From Terribacillus sp. FSL K6-0262 (lineage in GTDB: Bacteria > Bacillota > Bacilli > Bacillales > Amphibacillaceae), in contig NZ_CP150277.1 in assembly GCF_037977385.1 (NCBI RefSeq), positions 1,961,001 to 2,025,000 on the forward strand: DNA of 64,000 nt, given 5' to 3'. The notes beneath the pieces were generated by a model. It was not told where the DNA came from. It ran no database searches and saw only the letters and a program-made list of their open reading frames with translations. Positions 17,299 to 26,439 of the stretch are shown here, in pieces (position 1 is the first letter of the stretch; the number at the start of each line of letters is the position of its first letter). A program made the translations under genes and the position numbers.

Positions 17299-18826
17299 AA
17301 TTTCGGATCAAGTAGTCGAATGCACCAAGTGATGCAGTCGCTCCCGATCCCATGGAAACGATGATTTGTTTGTATGCAGTATCTGCACAATCTCCTGCGG
17401 CAAACAGGCCGGGGACGTTTGTTTGGCCGTGTTTGTCGACGATGATTTCGCCCATTGGAGTGCGCTCGACGACATCTGCGAGCCATTCTGTATTTGGCAC
17501 TAGGCCGATTTGGACGAAGACGCCTTGCAAGGCGATGTGTTTTTCTTCGTTTGTGTCGCGTTCTACGTAAGTGATGCCGTTGACGCTGTCATCACCAGTA
17601 ATTTCTGTCGTTTGCGCGTTTGTGATGATGGTTACGTTCGGCAGGCTGTAAGCGCGCTGCTGCAATACTTCGTCTGCTTTCAGTGTGTCGTTGAATTCAA
17701 GCACGGTAACATGTTTTACGATGCCAGCCAAATCAATGGCTGCTTCGATACCGGAGTTACCGCCGCCGATGACGGCGACGTCTTTTCCTTCGAATAGTGG
17801 ACCGTCGCAATGCGCGCAATATGCGACGCCTTTGTTCTTGAATTCCTGTTCCCCGGGAACGTTGACATTGCGCCAGCGTGCGCCCGTAGAGATGATGACG
17901 CTTTTGCTTTTCAGTGTTGCGCCGTTTTCCAATTCCAGCTCGAATAGATCATTTTTGGCGATCTTTGTTGCTTTTTGGAGGTTCATCACATCGATGTTAT
18001 ATTCCTTCACATGCTCTTCCAGGCTTGCGACAAGCTTCGGGCCTTCTGTCTCTTTGACAGTGATGAAGTTCTCGATACTCATCGTATCCAATACCTGGCC
18101 GCCAAAGCGTTCCGCTACGATACCCGTGCGGATCCCTTTGCGTGCAGCATAGATGGCCGCACTGGAGCCTGCTGGACCGCCGCCGACAACCAGGACGTCA
18201 TAAGGATCTTTATTATCGAACTCAGAGGCATCAGCTCCGGATCCCATTTTAGCGAGCATTTCTTCAAGCGTCATCCGGCCGCTGCCGAAGTTTTCGCCGT
18301 TCAGGTAAACTGTCGGCACTGCCATGATGTTCTTGCTTTCCACTTCCTGCTTGAAGGCTGCACCATCGATCATCGTGTGCGTGATGTTCGGGTTCAGCAC
18401 GCTCATCACATTAAGTGCCTGCACGACATCCGGGCAGTTGTGGCAGGTCAGGCTGATATAAGATTCAAAGTGGAATTCGCCTTTGATGTTCTTGATCTGC
18501 TTGATCAGCTTCTCCTCAACCTTCGGTGCACGCCCGCTTACTTGCAATAGTGCCAGGACTAGCGATGTGAATTCATGCCCGAGCGGGATGCCGGCGAATG
18601 CAATGCCGGTATCTTCGCCGGCGCGGTTCACGGTGAAGCTTGGTGTACGTGTCAGTTCTGCTTTTTCCACTGTGATTTTAGGCGACATGGCCGCAAGTTC
18701 TTCAACCAAGGAAAGCATGTCTTTGGAAGTGTCATCTGCACCAGCACTTACCTTGAGCACGATAGGGTTTTCCATCAGTGCCATGTATTGGTTCAATTGA
18801 GCTTTGATGTTTGCATCAAGTACCAT
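17297..18826 (-). CDS. ahpF: Alkyl hydroperoxide reductase subunit F
   Basis: FAD-dependent NADH:AhpC disulfide reductase, 509 residues. The N-terminal tandem thioredoxin-like domain has the redox pair CHNC in LTCHNCPDV. Next come the FAD-binding [10 protein letters not shown], the active disulfide CAHC in [10 protein letters not shown], the NADH-binding GGGNSG, and the C-terminal FAD motif [11 protein letters not shown] choose the ATG at 18826 ([11 protein letters not shown]), as in Bacillus AhpF; the in-frame TTG at 18832 lies too close to the ribosome site. It lies 15 bases downstream of ahpC, in one peroxide-defence operon. Confidence 0.96.
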   Translation of the reverse strand: MVLDANIKAQLNQYMALMENPIVLKVSAGADDTSKDMLSLVEELAAMSPKITVEKAELTRTPSFTVNRAGEDTGIAFAGIPLGHEFTSLVLALLQVSGRAPKVEEKLIKQIKNIKGEFHFESYISLTCHNCPDVVQALNVMSVLNPNITHTMIDGAAFKQEVESKNIMAVPTVYLNGENFGSGRMTLEEMLAKMGSGADASEFDNKDPYDVLVVGGGPAGSSAAIYAARKGIRTGIVAERFGGQVLDTMSIENFITVKETEGPKLVASLEEHVKEYNIDVMNLQKATKIAKNDLFELELENGATLKSKSVIISTGARWRNVNVPGEQEFKNKGVAYCAHCDGPLFEGKDVAVIGGGNSGIEAAIDLAGIVKHVTVLEFNDTLKADEVLQQRAYSLPNVTIITNAQTTEITGDDSVNGITYVERDTNEEKHIALQGVFVQIGLVPNTEWLADVVERTPMGEIIVDKHGQTNVPGLFAAGDCADTAYKQIIVSMGSGATASLGAFDYLIRN

Positions 18827-18841
18827 ATTCAACGCACTCCC

Positions 18842-19405
18842 TTAGATTTTGCCTACAAGATCCAAGCTAGGTGTCAGTGTTTCAGATCCTTCTTCCCATT
18901 TTGCCGGGCAAACTTCACCTGGGTTTTGGCGCACGTATTGTGCTGCTTTGATTTTGTTCACAAGCGTGCTTGCATCACGGCCGATACCGTCTGCATTGAT
19001 TTCGACAGTCTGGATGACGCCATCTGGATCGATGATGAATGTACCGCGGTCAGCAAGACCAGTTTCTTCGTTCAATACATCGAACTGACGGGAAATGGCC
19101 TGGGATGGATCGCCGATCATTGCATATGTAATTTTACTGATTTTTTCAGAGCTGTCATGCCAGCCTTTATGAACAAAATGTGTATCTGTGGATACGGAAA
19201 ATACTTCTACGCCAAGCTCTTGAAGTGTGCTGTATTGATCCTGAAGATCTTCCAGTTCAGTCGGGCATACGAAGCTGAAATCTGCAGGGTAGAAGCAAAC
19301 GACACTCCATTGGCCTTTAAGATCCGCTTCTGTTACTTCGATGAAATCGCCGTTTTTGTAAGCTTGTGCTGTGAATGGTTGTACCTCTTTGCCGATTAAT
19401 GACAT
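18842..19405 (-). CDS. ahpC: Alkyl hydroperoxide reductase subunit C (peroxiredoxin)
   Basis: Typical 2-Cys peroxiredoxin that reduces hydrogen peroxide and organic hydroperoxides; it is regenerated by AhpF. 187 residues, family length. Peroxidatic Cys47 lies in SFVCPTE and resolving Cys166 in GEVCPAKW. The ATG at 19405 is preceded by AGGAGG at 10 bases. The leader holds a promoter and two PerR-like boxes, which fits peroxide induction as for ahpCF in Bacillus. Confidence 0.97.
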   Translation of the reverse strand: MSLIGKEVQPFTAQAYKNGDFIEVTEADLKGQWSVVCFYPADFSFVCPTELEDLQDQYSTLQELGVEVFSVSTDTHFVHKGWHDSSEKISKITYAMIGDPSQAISRQFDVLNEETGLADRGTFIIDPDGVIQTVEINADGIGRDASTLVNKIKAAQYVRQNPGEVCPAKWEEGSETLTPSLDLVGKI

Positions 19406-19444
19406 AAATAAGTAGCCTCCTAAAATATCTTGATAATTAGAAAC

Positions 19445-19473
19445 TTAGAATTACTTGAACAAAATAATTCTAA
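19445..19473 (-). promoter_or_regulatory. Two PerR-like boxes in the ahpC leader
   Basis: TTAGAATTA (19445-19453) and TAATTCTAA (19465-19473) form a 9-bp inverted repeat. Read outward, each arm begins a 15-base stretch matching TTATAATTATTATAA at about 11 positions, in opposite orientations. Confidence 0.5.
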
Positions 19474-19490
19474 ATTTATATTTGTTAGTA

Positions 19491-19519
19491 AGCGTAGAAT
19501 ACGATAGATTTCATGTCAA
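19491..19519 (-). promoter_or_regulatory. Putative ahpC promoter
   Basis: On the minus strand, TTGACA (19519-19514), a 17-base spacer and TACGCT (19496-19491). The -10 is weak. The PerR-like boxes lie just downstream, where binding would block transcription. Confidence 0.45.
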
Positions 19520-20275
19520 GAGAATATGTGAAAGTTGTCACAATAAAATATTGACGTGACGCCTTTTGTTCGGTGTTTCCAGTATCCGTCGGATGCATAT
19601 GCCATCCTTATATTAGGGAAAACTTGCAACTTGTCAGCTTTTTCAGTTGAAAAGGCTCTTTGAGAAGAAGGATTTCTGCAACAGGCTGAAAGTGAATCTG
19701 AGGATTTTAGCACTTTATCTCCATGATCTTTTTAGACTGCAGATAAAAATAGTATTAATGAGTCGGCAGTTTAGAAGATTAGGGGGAATCTTTTAAAAAT
19801 GTGTCAGCCAAGACCCTATCCTCCGATGGCCGGTACCGCTGACTGATGCAGCATGGCGCTCTTTCCCTGGTTGTTGGATCTCCGGCAGATGATGGCCTGG
19901 CGCCGAGGAGCTGCAGGGACTGCTGGGGTTCAAATTATAAATCGGATAAGCGGCCCGAAAAGGAGTCGCTTTTTTGTGTAAAGATTTGAGTGGCGAAGGC
20001 TTCGGTTTGCGTATCAGCTGGTAAGAGGAGGAATCGGTCGTTTTATGACTAACTTTGTCGATTATGGATTTGGGTATATATAACTGCGTGCCATATATAA
20101 TTTTAAATTGATGGGTATAATTAACTATTATTGAACGACTCGTTTAAAGGCAGTCTATTATGATTTAGCAGGAGATACTGTAAAATGATTAGACTCAAAT
20201 TAAACCGTAATGCCTATTAATATAGTCTCGTGCATGATGGGGAGCAAATATATTCCAAAAAACCCAATATATTAT
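19520..20275. other. Gene-free interval with a structured segment
   Basis: About 750 bases without a convincing gene. The GC-rich part at 19799-19975 has GTCAGC/GCTGAC and GGCGC/GCGCC pairings, and ends in a short hairpin (AAGCGGC with GTCGCTT) before TTTTTT, so a small RNA or leader is possible. Two tiny frames start at 19799 (15 codons, after AGGGGG) and 20045 (12 codons, after GAGGAGG), both with long spacers. The remainder is AT-rich with nothing recognisable. Confidence 0.3.
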
Positions 20276-20330
20276 TTAACGATAGCTTTATAGAACATTA
20301 ACATCACATTAACAATCACCTTATAAAATT
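20276..20330 (+). promoter_or_regulatory. Pho-box array and promoter of the alkaline phosphatase gene
   Basis: TTAACA occurs at 20299-20304 and 20310-20315 with 5 bases between. Weaker copies TTTATA (20288) and TTAACG (20276) continue the 11-12 base period. This is the PhoP-binding layout of Bacillus. TAAAAT at 20325-20330 can serve as the -10. Confidence 0.75.
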
Positions 20331-20413
20331 ACCCTCGTACACGACCTAATTCTATTAACTTTTTCGATGGATTGGTGAAGGTTTTTATAATCGGTGAGAT
20401 GGAGGAATGCGAA

Positions 20414-22045
20414 ATGAAGCTGAGCAAAAAATTACTAGGGGTGACGCTGGCCGGTACGCTTGCGGTTGGTTCACTTGGTTTGACGGGACTTGAAACGGAA
20501 GAGGTAGAGGCGAAAAAGGATAAGAAAGTGAAGAATGTCATCCTCCTTGTCAAGGATGGGGTGAGCTCTACAACCACTACGCTTTCCAGATGGTACAAAG
20601 GCGAGGATTTGGCCATGGATGAAATGGTATCGGGCGGTGTGCGTACATATTCTGCAGAATCGGCAATCACAGATTCAGCACCTGCCGGCACGGCAATGGC
20701 GACTGGCAATAAAACGAATGACAAGTTTGTCGGTGTGCTTCCGGAGAAGGTTGCTTCCCCGGGAGTGGATGAGGATCTTGCCGATGACCCGTATCGCCCG
20801 GTGACGAATGTGCTGGAAGGTGCCAAGCTGAATGGAAAAGCGACAGGGCTTGTTTCCACATCCGAGATACAGCATGCGACACCTGCAGCGTTCTCCTCTC
20901 ATGCAGAGCATCGTCAGCAATACGATAATATCGCTGAGCAGCAAGTCTATCAGAATATCGACGTTGTCCTGGGCGGCGGGAAGGATTCACTTGAGAACGG
21001 GAATAGAGAAGATGGCGAAGACTTGCTTGAAGTAATAGATGATAAGGGTTATGATTTCGTCGAAAATCGTGATGATTTGCTCGATTCAAAATCGAAGAAA
21101 ATCTGGGGCTCCTTTGCACCGGCAGCACTTGCTTACGATATGGACAGGGAAGTGACACAGCCGGAAGAACCGACACTGGCGGAAATGACGAAAAAGAGTA
21201 TTCAGACATTGTCCAAGGATAAGGATGGTTTCTTCCTATTCGTGGAAGGAAGTAAACCGGATTGGGCAGCGCATGCAAATGACCCTGTCGGCATGATCAG
21301 CGATACGCTGTCATTTGATGACGCGGTGAAAGAAGCACTTGATTTTGCCAAGAAGGATAAGCACACGATGGTGATTGCCGTTTCTGACCATGGTAATAGC
21401 GGAATATCCATCGGTAATGAAAATACGGACGGCAGCTATCCTTCTACACCTGTCTCTGCTTATGTGGATCCGCTGAAAGAAGCGCAAATGACGCTTGAAG
21501 GCGCTATGTCCCAGTTGAATGAGGATGGATCCAACAGATTGGAAGTGGCAGAGCTATACGGTATCACGAATCCTACCGAGGAAGAGAAGAAAGCAATCAA
21601 TGAATCAGAGGATCTTGAAGGCACATTGGTTGACCTCCTGGCGCAGCGAGCCAATCTTGGATTTACGACTGGCGGGCATACAGGAGAGGATCTGTTCCTT
21701 TACGCTTATGGACCAGGCAAACCATCAGGTATGATCGAAAATACGGATATTGCCCATACAGTGGCGGATGCGATGGGCTTCAAGCTTGATAAGCTGAGCA
21801 AAAACATGTTCATTGAAGCGGAAGAAGCCTTCGGCAATTGGGGAGAAGTGAGCATCGATTCTTCTGATGCAGCCAATCCGGTATTAGTAGTAGAGAAAGG
21901 ACGCAAAAAAGCGGAATTCCCTGTGAACAAGAATATCGTTGTCGTAAACGATCGGGAATATGAGCTTGATAGCGTAACCGTTCAAAGCGGCGGCAAGTTC
22001 TATGTATCCAAGGATGCCGTGAAATTGGTGAAGAAAGCAAAATAA
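20414..22045 (+). CDS. Alkaline phosphatase (PhoA family), secreted
   Basis: Secreted phosphomonoesterase that releases phosphate from organic esters, 543 residues from the ATG at 20414, which has GGAGG at 8 bases; the upstream in-frame codons lack a ribosome site. A Sec-type signal covers about residues 1-33. Metal ligand Asp48 lies in VKDGVS, nucleophile Ser88 in ITDSAPAGTAMATG, and further metal-site segments are FVEGSKPDWAAHAND, VSDHGNSG and TGGHTGED. The C-terminus has a short extra beta-rich part after residue 475. It is monocistronic, with Pho boxes upstream and a terminator downstream, so it belongs to the phosphate-starvation regulon. Confidence 0.93.
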   Translation: MKLSKKLLGVTLAGTLAVGSLGLTGLETEEVEAKKDKKVKNVILLVKDGVSSTTTTLSRWYKGEDLAMDEMVSGGVRTYSAESAITDSAPAGTAMATGNKTNDKFVGVLPEKVASPGVDEDLADDPYRPVTNVLEGAKLNGKATGLVSTSEIQHATPAAFSSHAEHRQQYDNIAEQQVYQNIDVVLGGGKDSLENGNREDGEDLLEVIDDKGYDFVENRDDLLDSKSKKIWGSFAPAALAYDMDREVTQPEEPTLAEMTKKSIQTLSKDKDGFFLFVEGSKPDWAAHANDPVGMISDTLSFDDAVKEALDFAKKDKHTMVIAVSDHGNSGISIGNENTDGSYPSTPVSAYVDPLKEAQMTLEGAMSQLNEDGSNRLEVAELYGITNPTEEEKKAINESEDLEGTLVDLLAQRANLGFTTGGHTGEDLFLYAYGPGKPSGMIENTDIAHTVADAMGFKLDKLSKNMFIEAEEAFGNWGEVSIDSSDAANPVLVVEKGRKKAEFPVNKNIVVVNDREYELDSVTVQSGGKFYVSKDAVKLVKKAK

Positions 22046-22050
22046 ATCGG

Positions 22051-22081
22051 AAAGCACCCTTGCAGACCAGGGGTGCTTTTT
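22051..22081 (+). terminator. Terminator after the alkaline phosphatase gene
   Basis: AAAGCACCC (22051-22059) pairs with GGGTGCTTT (22071-22079), followed by T. Confidence 0.85.
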
Positions 22082-22273
22082 GTATACGCTGATCGAAAGA
22101 GTGAAAATAGCAAAGTTTGCCTTCCTTCTGTGACAACCAATGAAAGAAGAGCCCGCACCGATGTTCCTGACTTTTTAGGGGGAATCACATCGTTATGGCG
22201 GACTCTTTATTACTTTCGCATCTCTTCTCGTACCTGCAGCTTGTGTCTGTATAATGGGGAGGGAGGTGGCAAA

Positions 22274-22897
22274 TTGTTTTCCAAGACGTTTTTCTATCGG
22301 CTATTGCTTATCTTTATTGGTCTATATATTCTATATACCTTCGTTGATAATTACATATTGGATCACCGTGCATCCTTCTTCCTCGAACAGAAGGTGGAAC
22401 TGCGTGATTCCTTCCGTTTACCGGTCTGGCTTGATGTCATGTATGTACATGTATTCGTGGCTTGCTTGGCTGCGCTGAGCGGAGCGGTGAACTTTTCAAG
22501 GGGGCTGGCTTGGCATAGGCGGAAGTTCCATCGTATAAATGGTTATGTGTATGTGATATCGGTCATGCTTGTGTCCTTGACATCAGGATACCTGGCGCCT
22601 TACGCAACGGGAGGAAGGCTGGTCAGTGTACCATTCAATATGGTGAATCTGTTTTGGCCGATCATGACAGTGATTGCCGTCGTCCATGCCAGGAAAGGCA
22701 GGCTGGATGAGCATCGGCATTGGATGCTTCGCAGCTATATGTTCTGTTTTACAAATTTGTTCATTCATTTGATTTCTTCGGTTTTATGCAAGGGGGGATT
22801 GGATTATACGCTGAGTTATACCATCGGGGTGTATGGTTCGATTGCAGTGAATGTCCTGATTGCGGAGACTATCATCCTTTATGTGAGGAAGAGATGA
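22274..22897 (+). CDS. DUF2306-like integral membrane protein
   Basis: 207 residues from the TTG at 22274, which has GGGAGG with a 7-base spacer. The longer frame from 22073 begins inside the preceding terminator and is not credible. About six membrane segments are visible. SGAVNFSRGLAWHRRKFHRINGYVYV and DEHRHWMLRSYMFCF, with several His residues, are typical of DUF2306 proteins, whose function is unknown; the histidines could bind haem or metal. It is a single gene. A TATAAT lies at 22250-22255 just upstream, without a clear -35. Confidence 0.75.
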   Translation: MFSKTFFYRLLLIFIGLYILYTFVDNYILDHRASFFLEQKVELRDSFRLPVWLDVMYVHVFVACLAALSGAVNFSRGLAWHRRKFHRINGYVYVISVMLVSLTSGYLAPYATGGRLVSVPFNMVNLFWPIMTVIAVVHARKGRLDEHRHWMLRSYMFCFTNLFIHLISSVLCKGGLDYTLSYTIGVYGSIAVNVLIAETIILYVRKR

Positions 22898-23069
22898 TCG
22901 GCTGCGGGCGGTGAAAATAGCTGGATGGAATGGTCGGTACAAGCTTCGGGAATGAGGGATCAAACGAGCCATTGTAATTTTTTATGTCGGAAAATCTCCT
23001 CTAATACATTATAGAATGCCAGGTCTCTGGCATGATGGAAAAAAGCTGCAAAAGGGAAGGGGATGGCAG

Positions 23070-23942
23070 ATGAATTTAAAAACGGCTCCTTTATTCGTCC
23101 TGCTAGCTGCGATGTTATGGGGGACGACTGGTACGGCACAGGCTTTCGCTCCATCAGATGCGCACCCGATTGCGGTTGGGGCAGCCAGGCTGGTGATTGG
23201 CGGCGCGTTTTTGCTGGTAATGGTGTTGCTCTTCGGGCGGTTCAGCATGAAAGGGTGGCCAATCAGGCTGACAGTCCCGGCTGCCATATGCATGGCGTGC
23301 TACCAGCCATTATTCTTTTCGGCGGTGCAGCAGACTGGTGTGGCTGTAGGAACGGTCCTTGCAATCGGCAGTGCTCCGATAATGTCCGGGCTGCTGGAGC
23401 TGCTGTGCTTCAGGCGGCGTCCTGGGCGTATATGGTGGATGGCGACGCTGTCATCGATTATGGGCTGCGTGCTGCTGTTTCAGACCGGTGCTTCGCTGGC
23501 CATCGAACCCATCGGTGTTTTGCTGGCACTGGGAGCTGGGCTCTCTTTTGCTGGTTACACACTGCTGAGCAGACAAATTGTACAAGGCAGGGGCCCACTT
23601 GAGACGGCGGCCATTATCTTTGGAATGGGCGGGGTTCTCCTATTTCCATTCTTTTTCTTATTTGATATGGAATGGATTCGTCAGCCAAGCGGCTTTGCTG
23701 TAAGTATGCATCTGGGAATCGCTGCGACAGCTGCTGCGTATTTCTTGTTTTCAAAGGGTCTGCAGCAAGTCCCGGCGTCCTCGGCTGTCACGCTTTCCTT
23801 GGCCGAACCGCTTACGGCGGCTGTATTAGGTGCAGTGCTGGTGGGCGAGGAGCTAAGTCTCTTATCTTGGGCGGGCATTGGATTGCTGCTGGCGGGTATA
23901 GTCATGATATCACTTGCTTCCAAAAGGGCCGAGCCTGTATGA
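23070..23942 (+). CDS. EamA-family (DMT) transporter
   Basis: 290-residue membrane protein with about ten hydrophobic segments in two homologous EamA repeats (AMLWGTTGTAQAF in repeat 1, LALGAGLSFAGYTLLSR in repeat 2, TLSLAEPLTAAVLGAVLVGEE near the end). The family exports or imports small metabolites such as amino acids and drugs; the substrate is not predictable. The start at 23070 follows GGAAGGGG; the frame is open 18 codons upstream without a good site. No partner genes are evident. A weak hairpin follows at 23957-23980. Confidence 0.85.
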   Translation: MNLKTAPLFVLLAAMLWGTTGTAQAFAPSDAHPIAVGAARLVIGGAFLLVMVLLFGRFSMKGWPIRLTVPAAICMACYQPLFFSAVQQTGVAVGTVLAIGSAPIMSGLLELLCFRRRPGRIWWMATLSSIMGCVLLFQTGASLAIEPIGVLLALGAGLSFAGYTLLSRQIVQGRGPLETAAIIFGMGGVLLFPFFFLFDMEWIRQPSGFAVSMHLGIAATAAAYFLFSKGLQQVPASSAVTLSLAEPLTAAVLGAVLVGEELSLLSWAGIGLLLAGIVMISLASKRAEPV

Positions 23943-24038
23943 TGGAGTTTTTTGTTGAGGACTTAAACGGCTTGGTCCTCTAAAAATCACTGGTCGTAAC
24001 TGGTAATTTTAACTCGGAATATCCGATATGGTGTCAAA

Positions 24039-24068
24039 TTGTACAATATCTTATCGATAAATTAATAC
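24039..24068 (+). promoter_or_regulatory. Putative promoter of the acid phosphatase gene
   Basis: TTGTAC (24039-24044), an 18-base spacer, and TAATAC (24063-24068). No TTAACA repeats are seen here, unlike in front of the alkaline phosphatase gene. Confidence 0.35.
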
Positions 24069-24126
24069 TGCCATCACAATTCCTCATTAGAATTTACTTG
24101 TATGACTAATGATGAGGAGTGAGTGA

Positions 24127-26340
24127 ATGGCGAATAAGTATAATGAAAAAAAAGGGAAAAAATCCAAGTCCAAGATCCCTGTTCTATTATTAACGGCTGC
24201 TTTTTGTTTTCAAGGCACAGATTCTGTTTTGGCAGCAAACAGCCTGGATGAATCAGCGATTGCTCCGCAAGAAGCAGCTTATGGGTATTACGTCGATAAC
24301 TATGCAAAAAATGACAAGGCCAATATGACTCCTGATACAAACCCCTCGATTGGTGTGCTTTCCAAATTTCATGACATTTGGGAACCTGGGTCTTCCTGGG
24401 ATAATGGCACCGTGTTGAATGCCGATATACATAATCAGAACATAGCGACATCCATCTCCATTACACAAAATCGCACAGATGAAGAAGCAAGGATGGCTTA
24501 TTTGATCGATCGCCGTCATCAGAATTACAGTGCCATTGCAGGGCTCGGGCCTTATGCTGATAATTTCATTGCTGGTGCCAATGCTGGGACGACGATTCCG
24601 GACGAGATCCCGGAAGATGCGACAAGTGTTGGTTATGAAGATGGAAGCAACAGCAATGGTGTATGGGCTGATCAGGGTTCGAGTCTTGGAAGCATGGTCG
24701 AATTAATCGATAATATACGCTCGACTGGTGCATCGACATCGTCAGCCAAAGCTTATTATGCTTATAAACGGCCGTTCCGCTGGAGTGAGGAGGTCAGTGT
24801 GATACCGACACTTGTCCCAAGGATAAAGGACGATCCCAGCAGTGATGGCGGTTTCCCGAGCGGGCATACGAATGCAGGCTATCTTGCATCCTATGGTTTT
24901 GCTTATGCAGTTCCGGAGCGCTATGAAGAAATCATGACAAGGGCCTCTGAGATGGGGCATAGCAGGATCGTCGCAGGCATGCATTCCCCATTGGATGTCA
25001 TGGGCGGCCGAGTGATGGCAACCGCTGTGGCGGCAGCTGCCCTGAATGATCCGGCCAACAAGAGTGTGAAGGAAGCTGCTTATGCGCAGGCACATGAAGT
25101 ACTGCTTACACAAGAAGGTACATCTGAAGACAATTACAGTGACTATGAAACGAATAAGAAGAAATATACGGAGCGCCTGACATATGGTTTTGCGCAAACT
25201 GGCGACACCACGAAGCCAATGGTTGTGCCAAAAGGTGCAGAGGTCCTGCTTGAGACCCGTTTCCCATATTTGGATGATGCGCAGCGCCGCTGGGTGTTAT
25301 ATACAACAGGTTTGCCGTCCGGCTATCCGGTGCTGGATGATACAGAGGGCTGGGGAAGGCTGAATATGTTCGCTGCCGCGGGCGGATATGAAGCATTTGA
25401 GAATAATGTGTCAGTGACAATGGATGCTTCCAAGGGCGGCTTTCATGAAGCAGATACTTGGAAAAACGATATCAGCGGTACCGGGAAATTGACTAAATCA
25501 GGTACGGGCTCCTTGACGCTTTCAGGGAATAATTCTTATTCTGGCGGCACCCTGCTGGAAGAAGGAACCTTAGTTGCGGATTCCGGGACTGCTTTTGGTG
25601 AAGGGAAAGTTGAAAATACAGAAGGTATCCTGAAAGAGAATGTTTCGAGTGTTGTGACGATCGGCAATGATTTTACCCAGTCCGAGGCGGGTACGCTTGA
25701 GCTTACGATCGGAAGTAAAGAAGATGTGCTTGATATCAATGGTCAGGCAGCATTTGGCGGGACCCTGAAGCTGAACTTTACAGATGGTTACGTCCCTGAA
25801 GCGGATACACCGATCATCTCCTACGATGAACTGGCGGATAAGAATGCCTTTTCCGCGGTTGAGATCACAGGTCTCCCGGATGAGTATGAGGTTGTCTATG
25901 AGGCAAATGCCATGTATGTCGTGAATACAGAAGAAGTGAAAGAAGAGGAAGAGAAGGAGAATGAACAGCCGGTCGTACCGCCGGCTGAAACAGGAGACGA
26001 TAATCCGGCACCGGAATCGGGCAGCGATGACGGATCGGCAAACGATACGGTCAACGAGGAAGATCCGGGTAATACAACCGATGGGAAGGAAGACAGCAAG
26101 ACGCCGGATGCTGCAGCTGACGGAAATGACGGCAAAACCACGGTTAAGCCGGATGATACGAATGATGAAGGGGAACATCAGGTTACGCCTGTGACTTCGA
26201 GCGAAACGAAAGAAGATGTGGTGAAGAACCCTAAAACCGGGGATGACACAAATATCCTTCTGTATGTCGGGTTGTTGGCGGCTTCCGCCATTGCAGCAGC
26301 AGCTGTTTTCTTGCAAAGAAAATTAAAAGGCAGAAACTAA
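24127..26340 (+). CDS. Cell-wall-anchored class A acid phosphatase with autotransporter-type repeat
   Basis: Surface phosphatase, 737 residues. Signal peptide at about 1-38; PAP2/class A acid phosphatase domain with KRPFRW, PSGH (residues 244-247) and SRIVAGMHSPLD (Ser279 to Asp290). At about 451-485 there is a PATR-like repeat (GTGKLTKSGTGSLTLSG) of the kind found in Gram-negative autotransporter passengers. A Glu/Asp/Pro-rich wall-spanning linker runs from about 605 to 695. The sorting signal NPKTGD is at 701-706, followed by a membrane segment and RKLKGRN. GAGGAG precedes the ATG at 24127. The adjacent class B sortase is the probable anchoring enzyme. The domain combination is uncommon. 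Confidence 0.9.
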   Translation: MANKYNEKKGKKSKSKIPVLLLTAAFCFQGTDSVLAANSLDESAIAPQEAAYGYYVDNYAKNDKANMTPDTNPSIGVLSKFHDIWEPGSSWDNGTVLNADIHNQNIATSISITQNRTDEEARMAYLIDRRHQNYSAIAGLGPYADNFIAGANAGTTIPDEIPEDATSVGYEDGSNSNGVWADQGSSLGSMVELIDNIRSTGASTSSAKAYYAYKRPFRWSEEVSVIPTLVPRIKDDPSSDGGFPSGHTNAGYLASYGFAYAVPERYEEIMTRASEMGHSRIVAGMHSPLDVMGGRVMATAVAAAALNDPANKSVKEAAYAQAHEVLLTQEGTSEDNYSDYETNKKKYTERLTYGFAQTGDTTKPMVVPKGAEVLLETRFPYLDDAQRRWVLYTTGLPSGYPVLDDTEGWGRLNMFAAAGGYEAFENNVSVTMDASKGGFHEADTWKNDISGTGKLTKSGTGSLTLSGNNSYSGGTLLEEGTLVADSGTAFGEGKVENTEGILKENVSSVVTIGNDFTQSEAGTLELTIGSKEDVLDINGQAAFGGTLKLNFTDGYVPEADTPIISYDELADKNAFSAVEITGLPDEYEVVYEANAMYVVNTEEVKEEEEKENEQPVVPPAETGDDNPAPESGSDDGSANDTVNEEDPGNTTDGKEDSKTPDAAADGNDGKTTVKPDDTNDEGEHQVTPVTSSETKEDVVKNPKTGDDTNILLYVGLLAASAIAAAAVFLQRKLKGRN

Positions 26341-26347
26341 ACAAGGT

Positions 26348-26390
26348 CCCTTGCAGCGAAAAGGCAACTGCTGCCATGCAGCTGCAAGGG
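26348..26390 (+). other. Intercistronic hairpin without T tract
   Basis: CCCTTGCAGC (26348-26357) pairs perfectly with GCTGCAAGGG (26381-26390), with a nested GGCA/TGCC. There is no T run, so an attenuator, processing site or 3'-end protector for the phosphatase message is more likely than full termination. Confidence 0.55.
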
Positions 26391-26439
26391 GCATCTTATC
26401 TGTATCGATAATAATTGATCGTAAAGGTATGGGCAGAGA

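Noticed and set aside
18575..19399. 274-codon open frame antisense to ahpC/ahpF
   Set aside because: It spans the intergenic region of two certain genes on the other strand; shadow frame.
19516..19713. 65-codon frame upstream of ahpC
   Set aside because: No ribosome site, no recognisable product, and it overlaps the ahpC promoter.
19825..19845. T-box-like GGTACCGC in the gene-free interval
   Set aside because: The rest of the T-box consensus and a stem I specifier are missing, and no aminoacyl-tRNA synthetase or amino-acid gene follows.
23990..24070. Pho box before the acid phosphatase gene
   Set aside because: Only one TTAACT-like hexamer and no 11-base repeat, in contrast to the array at 20276.
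25477..25585. Gram-negative autotransporter
   Set aside because: Only the PATR-like repeat is present; there is no outer-membrane barrel, and the C-terminus is a Gram-positive sorting signal.
25570..26316. 248-codon open frame antisense to the acid phosphatase gene
   Set aside because: It arises from the biased Asp/Glu/Gly codons of the linker and PATR region; no ribosome site and an implausible product.
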